A program made the position numbers and the translations under genes. A model generated the notes under the pieces. The model did no database searches. It was not told the DNA's origin and was given only the letters and a program-made list of their open reading frames with translations. 10,572 nt of DNA from Minisyncoccota bacterium (GTDB taxonomy: Bacteria > Patescibacteria > Paceibacteria > UBA9973): assembly GCA_028696935.1 (NCBI GenBank), contig JAQVGE010000022.1:1-10572 (forward strand), in the 5' to 3' direction. Positions 1 through 6,058 of the stretch are shown here, one piece after another. Position 1 is the stretch's first letter. Each line of letters starts with the position of its first letter.

Positions 1-3
1 AGG

Positions 4-1137
4 ATGTCTTTTTTGTTTAGTTTGATTGTTTTTTTATCAGTAGGGATTGTTTTTTGGTGTTCTTTGATTTTTGAAAAAGCAGAAGTTTTAATAACCCCCA
101 AGACTGATTTAATATCTCTGAAGGATGATTTTTACAAGGCTACAAAAAATTCTCTTGTTGAATCTCCTTTTGAAATAATGATTATTAAAGATGAAAAAAT
201 AGAGAACATTAAATTATCGAATGTTTCAGAAATTTCTACAAAAGCAAAAGGGGAGATTGTTTTATATAATGAATATAGCCAAACGGGAGAGAGTCTGCAG
301 TCAGGCACTTACTTGTCTGATGAAACAGGTAAAGTTTATTTAACTGATAAAGCTGTTGTAATTCCAGGTTTTAAGATAATTGAAGATGGTAAGAAAGTTC
401 CCGGAGAAATTAAGGTTTCAGTTTCCTCTTTTTTGCCAGGGGAGTCATACAATGGAAATCCTTCAGATTTTTATGTTAATGCTTTTAAGGGTACTTCTAA
501 ATATGAAAAAATATACGGCAAGGCAGAGACTGAAATGACAGGTGGAGCCCAAGGAGTTTATTATTCCTTTGCGGAAGAAGATGGAGATGATTTAGATAAA
601 ATAGCAAATTCTGCTTTAAAAAATAGTTTAATTAGAAAAGTTAATTCTTTAATTCCAAGTGATTATATTTTTTATCCTGAAGCTTCAAATTTTTCTTATG
701 AAATAGATATAAATTTCTTATCTAAAACACCCAATGGAGAAATTACAATTTATGGTAGTTTAGAAGTTGTTTTATTTAGAGAAAAAGAATTGAATGATGT
801 TATTCTAGAAAAAATATTACCGGAGACAAAAAAAGAAGAGTTAGAGACAATTTCTATTCATGGAGTTAGAGATCTTCTTTTCGGTTTTGTAGATGAAAAT
901 CAAAATATTAATAAAGATTTGGCTAATTTCGATTTTACGCTTACGGGAGATGTCAAACTTATTTGGAGTCCAAATATTTTAGCTCTAAAAAATAATTTAT
1001 TAGGAGTTTCAAAAATAAATTTATCACATATTTTTGCAAAAGACGTTGGTATAAGTGATGCAAGTGTTAAAATTTTTCCGCCATGGAAATCAACCTTACC
1101 TATAAATGAATCTAAAATAAAAATAGAAGTTCTTTAG
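4..1137 (+). CDS. Membrane-anchored baseplate-J-like surface protein, possibly 5'-partial
   Basis: The visible protein (377 aa) opens with a hydrophobic segment at about residues 2-22 (FLFSLIVFLSVGIVFW), followed by EKAEVLITPKT and then a long polar, beta-rich region without further membrane segments. This suggests a single N-terminal anchor with the rest outside the cell. Residues about 80-180 (KGEIVLYNEYS, then VPGEIKV, LPGESYN and a MTGG turn) resemble the repeated beta domain of CPR proteins usually annotated as baseplate J-like. The C-terminus (PPWKSTLPINESKIKIEVL) also matches my memory of that family. The codon before the ATG (AGG) is in frame and sense, and homologs often carry a basic cytoplasmic N-terminus, so the true start may lie left of the window. 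Its biochemical function is unknown. The family assignment comes from pattern memory, not from an alignment. Confidence 0.6.
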   Translation: MSFLFSLIVFLSVGIVFWCSLIFEKAEVLITPKTDLISLKDDFYKATKNSLVESPFEIMIIKDEKIENIKLSNVSEISTKAKGEIVLYNEYSQTGESLQSGTYLSDETGKVYLTDKAVVIPGFKIIEDGKKVPGEIKVSVSSFLPGESYNGNPSDFYVNAFKGTSKYEKIYGKAETEMTGGAQGVYYSFAEEDGDDLDKIANSALKNSLIRKVNSLIPSDYIFYPEASNFSYEIDINFLSKTPNGEITIYGSLEVVLFREKELNDVILEKILPETKKEELETISIHGVRDLLFGFVDENQNINKDLANFDFTLTGDVKLIWSPNILALKNNLLGVSKINLSHIFAKDVGISDASVKIFPPWKSTLPINESKIKIEVL

Positions 1138-1138
1138 T

Positions 1139-1167
1139 TTGACTAGAGTCATAATTTTTGTTATTAT
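1139..1167 (+). promoter_or_regulatory. Sigma70-type promoter of the infA ribosomal operon
   Basis: TTGACT (1139-1144) and TATTAT (1162-1167) are separated by 17 bp. TG at 1159-1160 also makes an extended -10 (TGtTATTAT). The -35 begins two bases after the stop of the preceding gene. Transcription would start near 1174, giving an AT-rich leader of about 27 nt before infA without a Shine-Dalgarno sequence. The match is visible in the sequence; activity is inferred. Confidence 0.7.
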
Positions 1168-1200
1168 AAAAAAGTAATAATAAATAATTTTTTATTCTGA

Positions 1201-1416
1201 ATGAATCAAAATAATATTAATAATACAGTTCCAGGGATAGTAACAGAAGCTCTTCCAAACACACTTTTTAGAGTAGATATAGGTGAGGGTAAAACCTTGA
1301 TTTCTTATCTTTCAGGAAAGATGAGAATTCATCGAATAAAGGTACTAGTTGGAGATAGAGTTGACGTCTTAATCGATCCTTATGGTGGGAAGGGAAGAAT
1401 AATCAAGAGAAATTAG
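1201..1416 (+). CDS. infA: Translation initiation factor IF-1
   Basis: This 71-aa protein has the usual length of IF-1, a single OB-fold that binds the A site of the 30S subunit during initiation with IF-2 and IF-3. Diagnostic segments are PGIVTEALPNTLFRVDIGEGKTLISYLSGKM in outline (about residues 11-41), then RIHRIKVLVGDRVDVLIDPY and the closing GKGRIIKRN. These align with the family pattern GxVxEALPNxxFRVxL...ISGKMR...GDxVxVxxxPYxxxxGRIxxR. The ATG at 1201 gives the family length. The bases before it (TTTTTTATTCTGA) have no clear ribosome-binding site. It heads the ribosomal cluster, next to rpmJ as in many bacteria, but the 118-bp gap to rpmJ is the longest within the cluster. Confidence 0.96.
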   Translation: MNQNNINNTVPGIVTEALPNTLFRVDIGEGKTLISYLSGKMRIHRIKVLVGDRVDVLIDPYGGKGRIIKRN

Positions 1417-1436
1417 AATAGTCTTTCTTATTTCGC

Positions 1437-1464
1437 TTGCATTTTTTTTAAAATAGTGTAATAT
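1437..1464 (+). promoter_or_regulatory. Possible internal promoter before rpmJ
   Basis: TTGCAT (1437-1442) and TAATAT (1459-1464) are 16 bp apart, with TG just before the -10. It lies in the infA-rpmJ gap and would give a leader of about 64 nt that includes the hairpin at 1486-1513. It is weaker than the infA promoter. Local AT richness makes chance matches likely. Confidence 0.45.
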
Positions 1465-1485
1465 GATTCGGTAGTATTTGTTTTC

Positions 1486-1513
1486 AAAATAGAGGGTAAG
1501 AGCCCTATATTTT
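1486..1513 (+). promoter_or_regulatory. Leader hairpin upstream of rpmJ, possible attenuator
   Basis: Bases 1486-1496 pair with 1503-1513: six A/T pairs, one G.A mismatch, then AGGG with CCCT around a six-base loop (TAAGAG). The 3' arm runs into TATATTTTTG, so the structure resembles a weak intrinsic terminator. It would sit in the leader of transcripts from the 1437-1464 site, or between infA and rpmJ on a read-through transcript. The pairing is seen directly; a control role is inferred. Confidence 0.4.
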
Positions 1514-1534
1514 TGTTTAGCAGATAATCAAAAT

Positions 1535-1645
1535 ATGAAAATAAAAGCAGCAGTTAAAAAAATTTGTTCGAATTGTAAAATAGTGAAGAGAAAAGGTCAT
1601 CTTCATGTTATTTGTTCTAATCCTAAACATAAACAAAAACAATAA
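1535..1645 (+). CDS. rpmJ: Ribosomal protein bL36
   Basis: This is a 36-codon gene. The product begins [20 protein letters not shown] and ends NPKHKQKQ, which fits the small zinc-ribbon protein bL36 of the 50S subunit. All four zinc ligands of the classic (C+) form are present: C11, C14, C27 and H32. It is exactly the expected place for this gene, between infA and rpsM, with 5 bp to the rpsM start. The ATG follows CAGATAATCAAAAT, with no Shine-Dalgarno sequence. The length and the conserved ends leave little doubt about the call. Confidence 0.96.
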   Translation: MKIKAAVKKICSNCKIVKRKGHLHVICSNPKHKQKQ

Positions 1646-1650
1646 TTTTT

Positions 1651-2031
1651 ATGAGAATACTCGGTATAACTATCCCAAACAATAAGCATTTAGATATCGC
1701 CTTGACCAGTTTATTTGGAATAGGTCTTTCGTCTGCTAGGTCAATCTTAAAAAAAGCTAAGGTTGATCCAATTTTAAAGAGTGATGATTTAACTCCAGAA
1801 CAGGAAAATGAAATTAGAAAGATAGTAGAAGCAATGCCAATTGAAGGTATTTTAAAAAGAGAGATTTCTGCAAACATTAAAAGATTAAAAGATATTAAAT
1901 CTTATCGTGGTACAAGACATGGACATAGACTACCAGTAAGAGGTCAAAGAACTAAAACAAACTCTCGTACTGTTCGTGGAAATGTTCGTAAAACAATGTC
2001 TAGTGGTAGAAGAAAGACAGAAAAAACTTAG
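1651..2031 (+). CDS. rpsM: Ribosomal protein uS13
   Basis: This 126-aa protein of the 30S head contacts the P-site tRNA and the 50S subunit (bridge B1). The N-terminal part carries the helix-two-turn-helix region (ALTSLFGIGLSSARSIL, about residues 17-33). The middle has EGILKREISANIKRL (about 65-79). The basic tail has YRGTRHGHRLPVRGQRTKTN (about 84-103), which is near-diagnostic of S13. Its C-terminal extension is rich in Arg and Lys, as usual for the rRNA- and tRNA-contacting tail. It starts 5 bp after the rpmJ stop (TAATTTTT-ATG), so the two are very probably cotranscribed. There is no Shine-Dalgarno sequence. Confidence 0.97.
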   Translation: MRILGITIPNNKHLDIALTSLFGIGLSSARSILKKAKVDPILKSDDLTPEQENEIRKIVEAMPIEGILKREISANIKRLKDIKSYRGTRHGHRLPVRGQRTKTNSRTVRGNVRKTMSSGRRKTEKT

Positions 2032-2071
2032 GATTTTGTTTTAGTCTTTTCGTTCAGTTTAATTTAATTAT

Positions 2072-2527
2072 ATGGGAAAAATAAAAATCGTAACAAAAGA
2101 AGAAGAGATAAACACACCAGCAGAAAATAATTCTGAGGTTGTTAGTACTCCTAAAAAAGGGGTAAAGGTTCCTAAGAAGAAAATTGTTTCAGGAACTCTT
2201 CATGTTGAAGCCACTTTTAATAATACTAAGGTTTCTTTGTCTGATAAGCAAGGGAATACTCTTTTTTGGACTTCAGCAGGAGCGCTTGGTTTTAAAGGGG
2301 CTAAAAAGGGAACACCTTTTGCTGCTTCAAAGGCAGGTTCAATTATTGGAGAAAAAGCCAAGGCCATTGGAATTAAAGAAGTTGATGCTAAAGTTAGCGG
2401 AGTAGGAAGCGGTCGTGAACCAACGATTAGAGCTTTTATGGCACACGATATTGAAATTTCAGCGGTTTACGATATAACTCCAGTACCTCACAATGGTCCA
2501 AAACCTAAAAAACCTAGAAGAGTTTAA
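2072..2527 (+). CDS. rpsK: Ribosomal protein uS11
   Basis: This 30S platform protein lies near the mRNA exit and the anti-Shine-Dalgarno end of 16S rRNA. The conserved core starts at about residue 38 (KIVSGTLHVEATFNNTKVSLSD) and continues through SAGALGFKGAKKGTPFAASKA and SGVGSGREPTIRA to the closing DITPVPHNGPKPKKPRRV, which matches the family ending D.TP.PHNG.RPPK.RRV. At 151 aa it is longer than the usual 125-130 aa because of a charged, low-complexity N-terminal extension of about 35 residues (lysine, glutamate and asparagine rich). No in-frame ATG near the core offers a better start. The gap from rpsM is 40 bp and contains no obvious promoter. Confidence 0.96.
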   Translation: MGKIKIVTKEEEINTPAENNSEVVSTPKKGVKVPKKKIVSGTLHVEATFNNTKVSLSDKQGNTLFWTSAGALGFKGAKKGTPFAASKAGSIIGEKAKAIGIKEVDAKVSGVGSGREPTIRAFMAHDIEISAVYDITPVPHNGPKPKKPRRV

Positions 2528-2567
2528 TAAGTAATTAAGTAATTGAATTTAAATAAATAAAATAACT

Positions 2568-3176
2568 ATGAAAGCAGTTCAAAAATATAAAATTTGTAGA
2601 AGATTAGGTTCAGGTGTATTTGAAAAATGTCAAACTCCTAAGTTTGTTCTATCTGAAACTCGTCACGCTAAGAATTCTAAAAAAGGTAGGCCCAAGGCTC
2701 TTTCTGGTTATGCTTTACAGTTTATAGAAAAACAAAAAGCTCGTTTTATGTACGGTCTTAGTGAGAAACAATTTTCTAATTACGTTAAAGAGGCTACTGC
2801 TCGGAAGGGTGAACAAGTTAATGAATATCTTTTTGAATTACTTGAATCTAGATTGGATAATGTTGTTTACCGATTAGGTCTTGCTCATACACGTAGATTA
2901 TCTAGACAGATGGTTTCTCATGGTCATATAACTGTTAATGGAAAAAAAACCACTATACCATCTCTTCGGGTTAAAAAAGGTGATATTATTGCTGTTCGTC
3001 CTGGAAGTTCAAAGAGTGTTTTATTTGCTGATATGGCAAAGAAAATGGAGGAATATACTATTCCTAACTGGTTAACCTTTAAAGCTGATACTCTAGAAGG
3101 TTCTGTTCAAGGCAAACCTAAAGATACAGAAGGTTATCTTGATTTCAATACTGTCCTTGAGTTTTATAGTCGTTAA
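2568..3176 (+). CDS. rpsD: Ribosomal protein uS4
   Basis: This 202-aa primary 16S rRNA-binding protein helps form the mRNA entry channel. The N-terminal domain includes LSGYALQFIEKQKARFMYGL (about residues 45-64) and ends in the family segment EKQFSNYVKEA. The S4 RNA-binding fold follows at about 90-155: LFELLESRLDNVVYRLGLA, then RRLSRQMVSHGHITVNGKK and a KKGD turn. Only two cysteines (C10 and C21) remain in the region where zinc-type S4 proteins have four, so a complete zinc site is not visible. In Escherichia coli S4 represses its own alpha operon through the leader mRNA. Here rpsD is also inside the alpha operon, between rpsK and rpoA, so similar feedback is possible but not shown. Confidence 0.97.
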   Translation: MKAVQKYKICRRLGSGVFEKCQTPKFVLSETRHAKNSKKGRPKALSGYALQFIEKQKARFMYGLSEKQFSNYVKEATARKGEQVNEYLFELLESRLDNVVYRLGLAHTRRLSRQMVSHGHITVNGKKTTIPSLRVKKGDIIAVRPGSSKSVLFADMAKKMEEYTIPNWLTFKADTLEGSVQGKPKDTEGYLDFNTVLEFYSR

Positions 3177-3238
3177 TATTAATAATTATGTTCTTATTTT
3201 AATAAATAATTTGTAAGCTTTTAGCTTTCCAATATTAT

Positions 3239-4222
3239 ATGTCTGACTTAAATATTATATTACCCTCAAAGTTATCAATTGTTTCTGAAGTAGATACAAA
3301 AGGTGTTTACGAAATTGATGGTCTTTATCCAGGGTATGGACACACTCTCGGAAATTCTCTTCGTAGAATAATACTTTCTTCTTTAACAGGAGCTGCGATA
3401 ACTTCTCTTAAAATAGATGGAGTTGATCATGAATTTTCAGTTATAGATGGTGTTAAGGAGGATGTTGTCACTATTTTATTAAATCTAAAACAGGTTCGTT
3501 TTAGACTTTTAACTGATGAGCCTCAAACAGTTAAGCTTTCGGTTAATGGGCCAAAGAAAGTAACTGCCCGGGACATTGAGGTTTCTGGTCAAGTAGAAAC
3601 CTTGAATAAAGATTTGTACATAGCTGAGATAACAAGTAAAAATAAACTCTCAATTGAGATGACTGTTGAAAAAGGCCTAGGTTTTGTTCCTAAGGAAATG
3701 CATCAAAAATCTAAAAACGAGGTTGGAGTTATTGCTCTTGATGCTATTTTTACCCCGATTCGTCGTGTTTCTTATGAAGTAGAAAATATGCGTGTTGGCG
3801 CCAAAACAAATCACAATCGTCTAAGGATGACAATTGAAACAGATGGTACATTAACCCCAAGAGAAGCACTCGAACAAGCTATTACTATTATGGTAGAACA
3901 ATTACAAGCTATTGTTGGTTTTACTATTTCATCACAAAGAGTTGAAGAAATTAATTCTGAAGAAGATAAAAAGGTAGATGAAGATAAGGATGAAAATAAA
4001 AAGAAAGAAAGTAGTGAGTTTACCGATACCTTAAAGACCAGAATAGACACCCTTAATCTTTCTACTAGAACCTTAAATGCATTAATAGATGCAAATATTA
4101 GAACTATTGGCGGAATTGCCCGTAAGAAAAAGGAAGACTTGCTTGAAATAGATGGAATTGGAGAAAAGGGCATTCAAGAAATTAAAAAGGTTTTGGGTGA
4201 GTATGGAATTAGCCTTAAGTAA
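3239..4222 (+). CDS. rpoA: RNA polymerase alpha subunit
   Basis: This 327-aa subunit nucleates RNA polymerase assembly and contacts promoter UP elements. The N-terminal domain (about 1-235) has the dimerisation signature GYGHTLGNSLRRIILSSL (33-49 region) and the later FTPIRRVSYEVENMRVG (171-187). A highly charged linker (about 236-260, Lys, Asp and Glu rich) leads to the C-terminal domain (about 262-327). That domain has LNLSTRTLNALIDANI and a helix-hairpin-helix EIDGIGEKGIQEIKKVL. R277 and N280 line up with E. coli R265 and N268, the DNA-contacting residues, so UP-element binding looks intact. The gene lies between rpsD and rplQ as in the classic alpha operon. The 62-bp gap before it has no convincing promoter. 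Confidence 0.98.
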   Translation: MSDLNIILPSKLSIVSEVDTKGVYEIDGLYPGYGHTLGNSLRRIILSSLTGAAITSLKIDGVDHEFSVIDGVKEDVVTILLNLKQVRFRLLTDEPQTVKLSVNGPKKVTARDIEVSGQVETLNKDLYIAEITSKNKLSIEMTVEKGLGFVPKEMHQKSKNEVGVIALDAIFTPIRRVSYEVENMRVGAKTNHNRLRMTIETDGTLTPREALEQAITIMVEQLQAIVGFTISSQRVEEINSEEDKKVDEDKDENKKKESSEFTDTLKTRIDTLNLSTRTLNALIDANIRTIGGIARKKKEDLLEIDGIGEKGIQEIKKVLGEYGISLK

Positions 4223-4250
4223 AGTTTATTAGTTGTAATTAATTTATTAT

Positions 4251-4604
4251 ATGAGACATCACAATAATGTAAGAAAATTTGGAAGAAAGAAGAATGGACG
4301 TAATGCTCTTTTGAAGGGTTTAGCACTTTCCCTTATTGCTCATGGCCGAATAGAAACCACCGAAGCAAAGGCTAAAGAGTTAAGACCAATGATTGAAAAA
4401 TTAATTACGAAAGCAAACGAAGAAACACTAGCTTCTAAAAGGTTAGTTATTTCCCGACTCTACAATCTTACAAGTGAGGGCAATAAGTTGATTAATGAAA
4501 TTGCACCAAAATATAAAGGTCGTCCAGGAGGTTATACTCGTATCACTAAATTACCTCGTCGAATGGGTGATGCAAGTAAGATGGCAGTAATTGAATTTGT
4601 TTAA
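4251..4604 (+). CDS. rplQ: Ribosomal protein bL17
   Basis: This 117-aa 50S protein lies near the exit tunnel. The start MRHHNNVRKFGRKKNGRNAL is the usual bL17 opening (MRHr...kLgR...hR.all), followed by LALSLIAHGRIETTEAKAKE (about residues 24-43) and LRPMIEKLITKA. The C-terminal half has KYKGRPGGYTRITKLPRRMGD and ends in AVIEFV, again as expected for the family. Length is typical for the short bacterial form without a C-terminal extension. It starts 28 bp after rpoA, its near-universal neighbour, and is followed after 14 bp by rplM, so all three are very probably on one transcript. The start context is TTATTAT-ATG, with no Shine-Dalgarno sequence. Confidence 0.97.
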   Translation: MRHHNNVRKFGRKKNGRNALLKGLALSLIAHGRIETTEAKAKELRPMIEKLITKANEETLASKRLVISRLYNLTSEGNKLINEIAPKYKGRPGGYTRITKLPRRMGDASKMAVIEFV

Positions 4605-4618
4605 TTTTTTAATACATT

Positions 4619-4972
4619 ATGACTACAAAAATACACACAATTGATGCTACAGGAAAAAGTTTAGGAGTCGTTTCTTCTTTAGTGGCTAAAATTTTGATGG
4701 GTAAAACTACTCCAAATTATACAGCTAATAAAGTTGCTGATGTTTCTGTTTCAATTATTAATGCATCAAAAACAAAAATGACAGAGAAGCGTAAGATGGA
4801 AACATTACACGAAAGATACTCAGGTTATCCAGGTGGTTTAAAGTTTGAAAATAACGCTAAAATTCTTGAGAAAAAAGGATGGCCTGAACTTTATAAGTTG
4901 GCAGTTTTTGGAATGCTTCCAGACAATAAATTAAGACCATTGATGATGAAAAGATTAACAATAAAAGAATAA
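4619..4972 (+). CDS. rplM: Ribosomal protein uL13, short form
   Basis: uL13 is an early-assembling 50S protein. The core is recognisable: HTIDATGKSLGVVSSLVAKI (6-25), a small-domain middle, HERYSGYPGGLK, and KLAVFGMLPDNKLRPLMMKRL, which matches the family signature AVxGMLPxxxLxxxxxxkL. At 117 aa it is clearly shorter than the usual 140-150 aa. It lacks the N-terminal stretch of about 10-12 residues that precedes the WYVVDA motif and the C-terminal tail of about 20 residues after the KLKVY strand. The reading frame is intact and tightly packed against rplQ (14 bp) and rpsI (10 bp), so this looks like a reduced protein rather than a broken one. Pairing with rpsI is standard. Confidence 0.95.
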   Translation: MTTKIHTIDATGKSLGVVSSLVAKILMGKTTPNYTANKVADVSVSIINASKTKMTEKRKMETLHERYSGYPGGLKFENNAKILEKKGWPELYKLAVFGMLPDNKLRPLMMKRLTIKE

Positions 4973-4982
4973 TCAATCATAT

Positions 4983-5393
4983 ATGACTGAAAAGAAAACA
5001 ACAAAAGAATACATTAGAGCTGTTGGTCGTCGTAAAACATCAACTGCTTCTGTTCGAATTTATAAAGCAGCAAAAAATTCTTATTTGATAAATGGTAAAG
5101 ATTTAACGGAATACTTTCCTACAGGAGAACTAAGAAAGATAGTAACAGGAGCTTTTGAAGTAGCTTCTTCCTCTCAGAAATTTGAAGTTGTTATTACTGT
5201 TAAAGGAGGAGGGATTCATTCTCAAGCAGAAGCTTGTAGACATGGAATTGCTCGTTGTTTAGTTACTTTTGATGAAGAGTTGCACACAACTCTTAAAAAA
5301 GCAAAAATGCTTAAAAGAGATCCTCGTCAAAAAGAACGCCGTAAATTTGGACTTAAGAAAGCTCGTAAAGCTCCACAGTGGTCTAAGCGTTAA
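4983..5393 (+). CDS. rpsI: Ribosomal protein uS9
   Basis: This 136-aa protein of the 30S head has a C-terminal tail that reaches the P-site tRNA anticodon. Diagnostic segments are YIRAVGRRKTSTASVRIYKA (10-29), the family strand INGKDLTEYFP, and KGGGIHSQAEACRHGIARCL (about 74-93). The basic end RDPRQKERRKFGLKKARKAP reaches the terminal SKR, and the final Arg is the conserved tRNA-contacting residue. Length is close to the usual 128-135 aa. It follows rplM by 10 bp, the normal L13-S9 pair, and is the last gene of the ribosomal cluster: a strong hairpin terminator begins 17 bp after its stop. Confidence 0.97.
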   Translation: MTEKKTTKEYIRAVGRRKTSTASVRIYKAAKNSYLINGKDLTEYFPTGELRKIVTGAFEVASSSQKFEVVITVKGGGIHSQAEACRHGIARCLVTFDEELHTTLKKAKMLKRDPRQKERRKFGLKKARKAPQWSKR

Positions 5394-5409
5394 TCATTCA
5401 ATTATTTTT

Positions 5410-5443
5410 AAAAATTCAGATTTTGCAAAAAATCTGAATTTTT
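5410..5443 (+). terminator. Intrinsic terminator of the ribosomal operon
   Basis: A perfect 15-bp stem (5410-5424 with 5429-5443) closes on a GCAA loop, a GNRA-type tetraloop. The 3' arm ends in TTTTT, and the 5' arm starts with AAAAA, so the element could also work on the other strand. It lies between rpsI and grpE and ends transcription just before the grpE promoter. The loop bases also form part of that promoter's -35. Confidence 0.85.
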
Positions 5444-5450
5444 GTATACT
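5423..5450 (+). promoter_or_regulatory. grpE promoter overlapping the terminator; likely leaderless
   Basis: TTGCAA (5423-5428) and TATACT (5445-5450) are 16 bp apart. The -35 sits in the loop of the preceding terminator, and the -10 starts one base after its T tract. Only nine bases separate the -10 from the grpE ATG at 5460, so the start site would fall within about 0-4 nt of the start codon. No CIRCE-type element is present. Confidence 0.65.
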
Positions 5451-5459
5451 ATGTAAATT

Positions 5460-6038
5460 ATGAAAGACAAAAATCAAGATGAAGATAACATAGATGATGT
5501 AACCTTTGTAGAAAGTACTGAAGAAGGTGGTGAGTTGTTGTCTAAAGATAAAATTAAAAAAATAAAAAATGATTTAAAGCTTTGCCAAAAAGAAAAAGAG
5601 GAATATCTTATTGGGTGGCAGAGGGCAAAAGCTGATTATATTAATCTTCAAAAAGAAATTGAACAGATTAGGTTAAATAGTTCAGTTTTGGTAAAAGAAA
5701 ATCTAATTTTAAATTTGTTGCCAGCTCTAGATAGTTTTGAAATGGCTTTTGCTAATAAGGATTCTTGGGAGAAAGTAGATAAGGAATGGAGGTTAGGGGT
5801 TGAATATATACACCAACAATTAATGACTGGAATAAATAATTTTGGTATTTCTAAGATTAATGAACTAAATGTTCCTTTTGATCCACAAATCCACCATTCG
5901 GTTAAGATGGTTAAGACTAATGAGAAAGAAAATAATCATTTAATCGCTTCTATTTCTCAAGTTGGTTATAAAATAGGAGACAGAATAATCCGTCCTGCTT
6001 CTGTTGATGTTTATGAGTATGAAAATTCCACTGACTAA
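5460..6038 (+). CDS. grpE: Nucleotide exchange factor GrpE
   Basis: This 192-aa cytosolic cochaperone dimer releases ADP from DnaK and resets the chaperone cycle. The first 30 or so residues are acidic and probably disordered. A long coiled-coil helix follows (about 28-80), including GWQRAKADYINLQKEIE (52-68). LLPALDSFEMA (86-96) leads into the four-helix bundle, then the beta-wing has FDPQIHHSV (140-148) and the family signature GYKIGDRIIRPASVDV (169-184). It has its own promoter, separate from dnaK, which lies about 700 bp downstream beyond an opposed gene. The stop codon lies in the loop of a perfect palindrome, and the last five residues (ENSTD) are identical to those of the convergent gene. 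The two reading frames overlap by four bases. Confidence 0.96.
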   Translation: MKDKNQDEDNIDDVTFVESTEEGGELLSKDKIKKIKNDLKLCQKEKEEYLIGWQRAKADYINLQKEIEQIRLNSSVLVKENLILNLLPALDSFEMAFANKDSWEKVDKEWRLGVEYIHQQLMTGINNFGISKINELNVPFDPQIHHSVKMVKTNEKENNHLIASISQVGYKIGDRIIRPASVDVYEYENSTD

Positions 6039-6058
6039 TCAGTGGAATTTTCATTTTT
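6021..6058. terminator. Bidirectional terminator shared by grpE and the convergent gene
   Basis: GAAAATTCCACTGA (6021-6034) is perfectly inverted at 6039-6052, leaving the four-base loop CTAA. That loop holds the grpE stop (TAA, 6036-6038) and the opposite-strand stop (TAG, read from 6037-6035). The plus strand continues with a T-rich tract (TTTTCATTTTTTG), as in an intrinsic terminator. On the minus strand the arm also ends in TTTTC, with a poorer tract after it. Shared use is inferred from symmetry and position. Confidence 0.85.

Noticed and set aside
2184..2405. Alternative-frame open frame inside rpsK
   Set aside because: It is fully nested in conserved S11 codons, with a Leu/Lys-biased product of no recognisable family.
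3211..3238. TTGTAA and TATTAT before rpoA as a promoter
   Set aside because: The -10 would touch the ATG, so transcription would begin inside rpoA. The gap is AT-rich and such matches are easy to find by chance.
3811..4173. Antisense open frame of about 120 codons inside rpoA, and similar ones in rpsM and dnaJ
   Set aside because: They lie wholly opposite conserved genes, have low-complexity Ser/Leu- or Pro-rich products, and show no family features.
4619..4972. Frameshift or truncation of rplM
   Set aside because: The frame is open from a good ATG through the conserved GMLP segment, the neighbours are 10-14 bp away, and the short form fits other reduced CPR ribosomal proteins.
5269..5463. 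Alternative-frame open frame across the end of rpsI and the terminator
   Set aside because: It overlaps conserved rpsI coding sequence and runs through the terminator hairpin and the grpE promoter.
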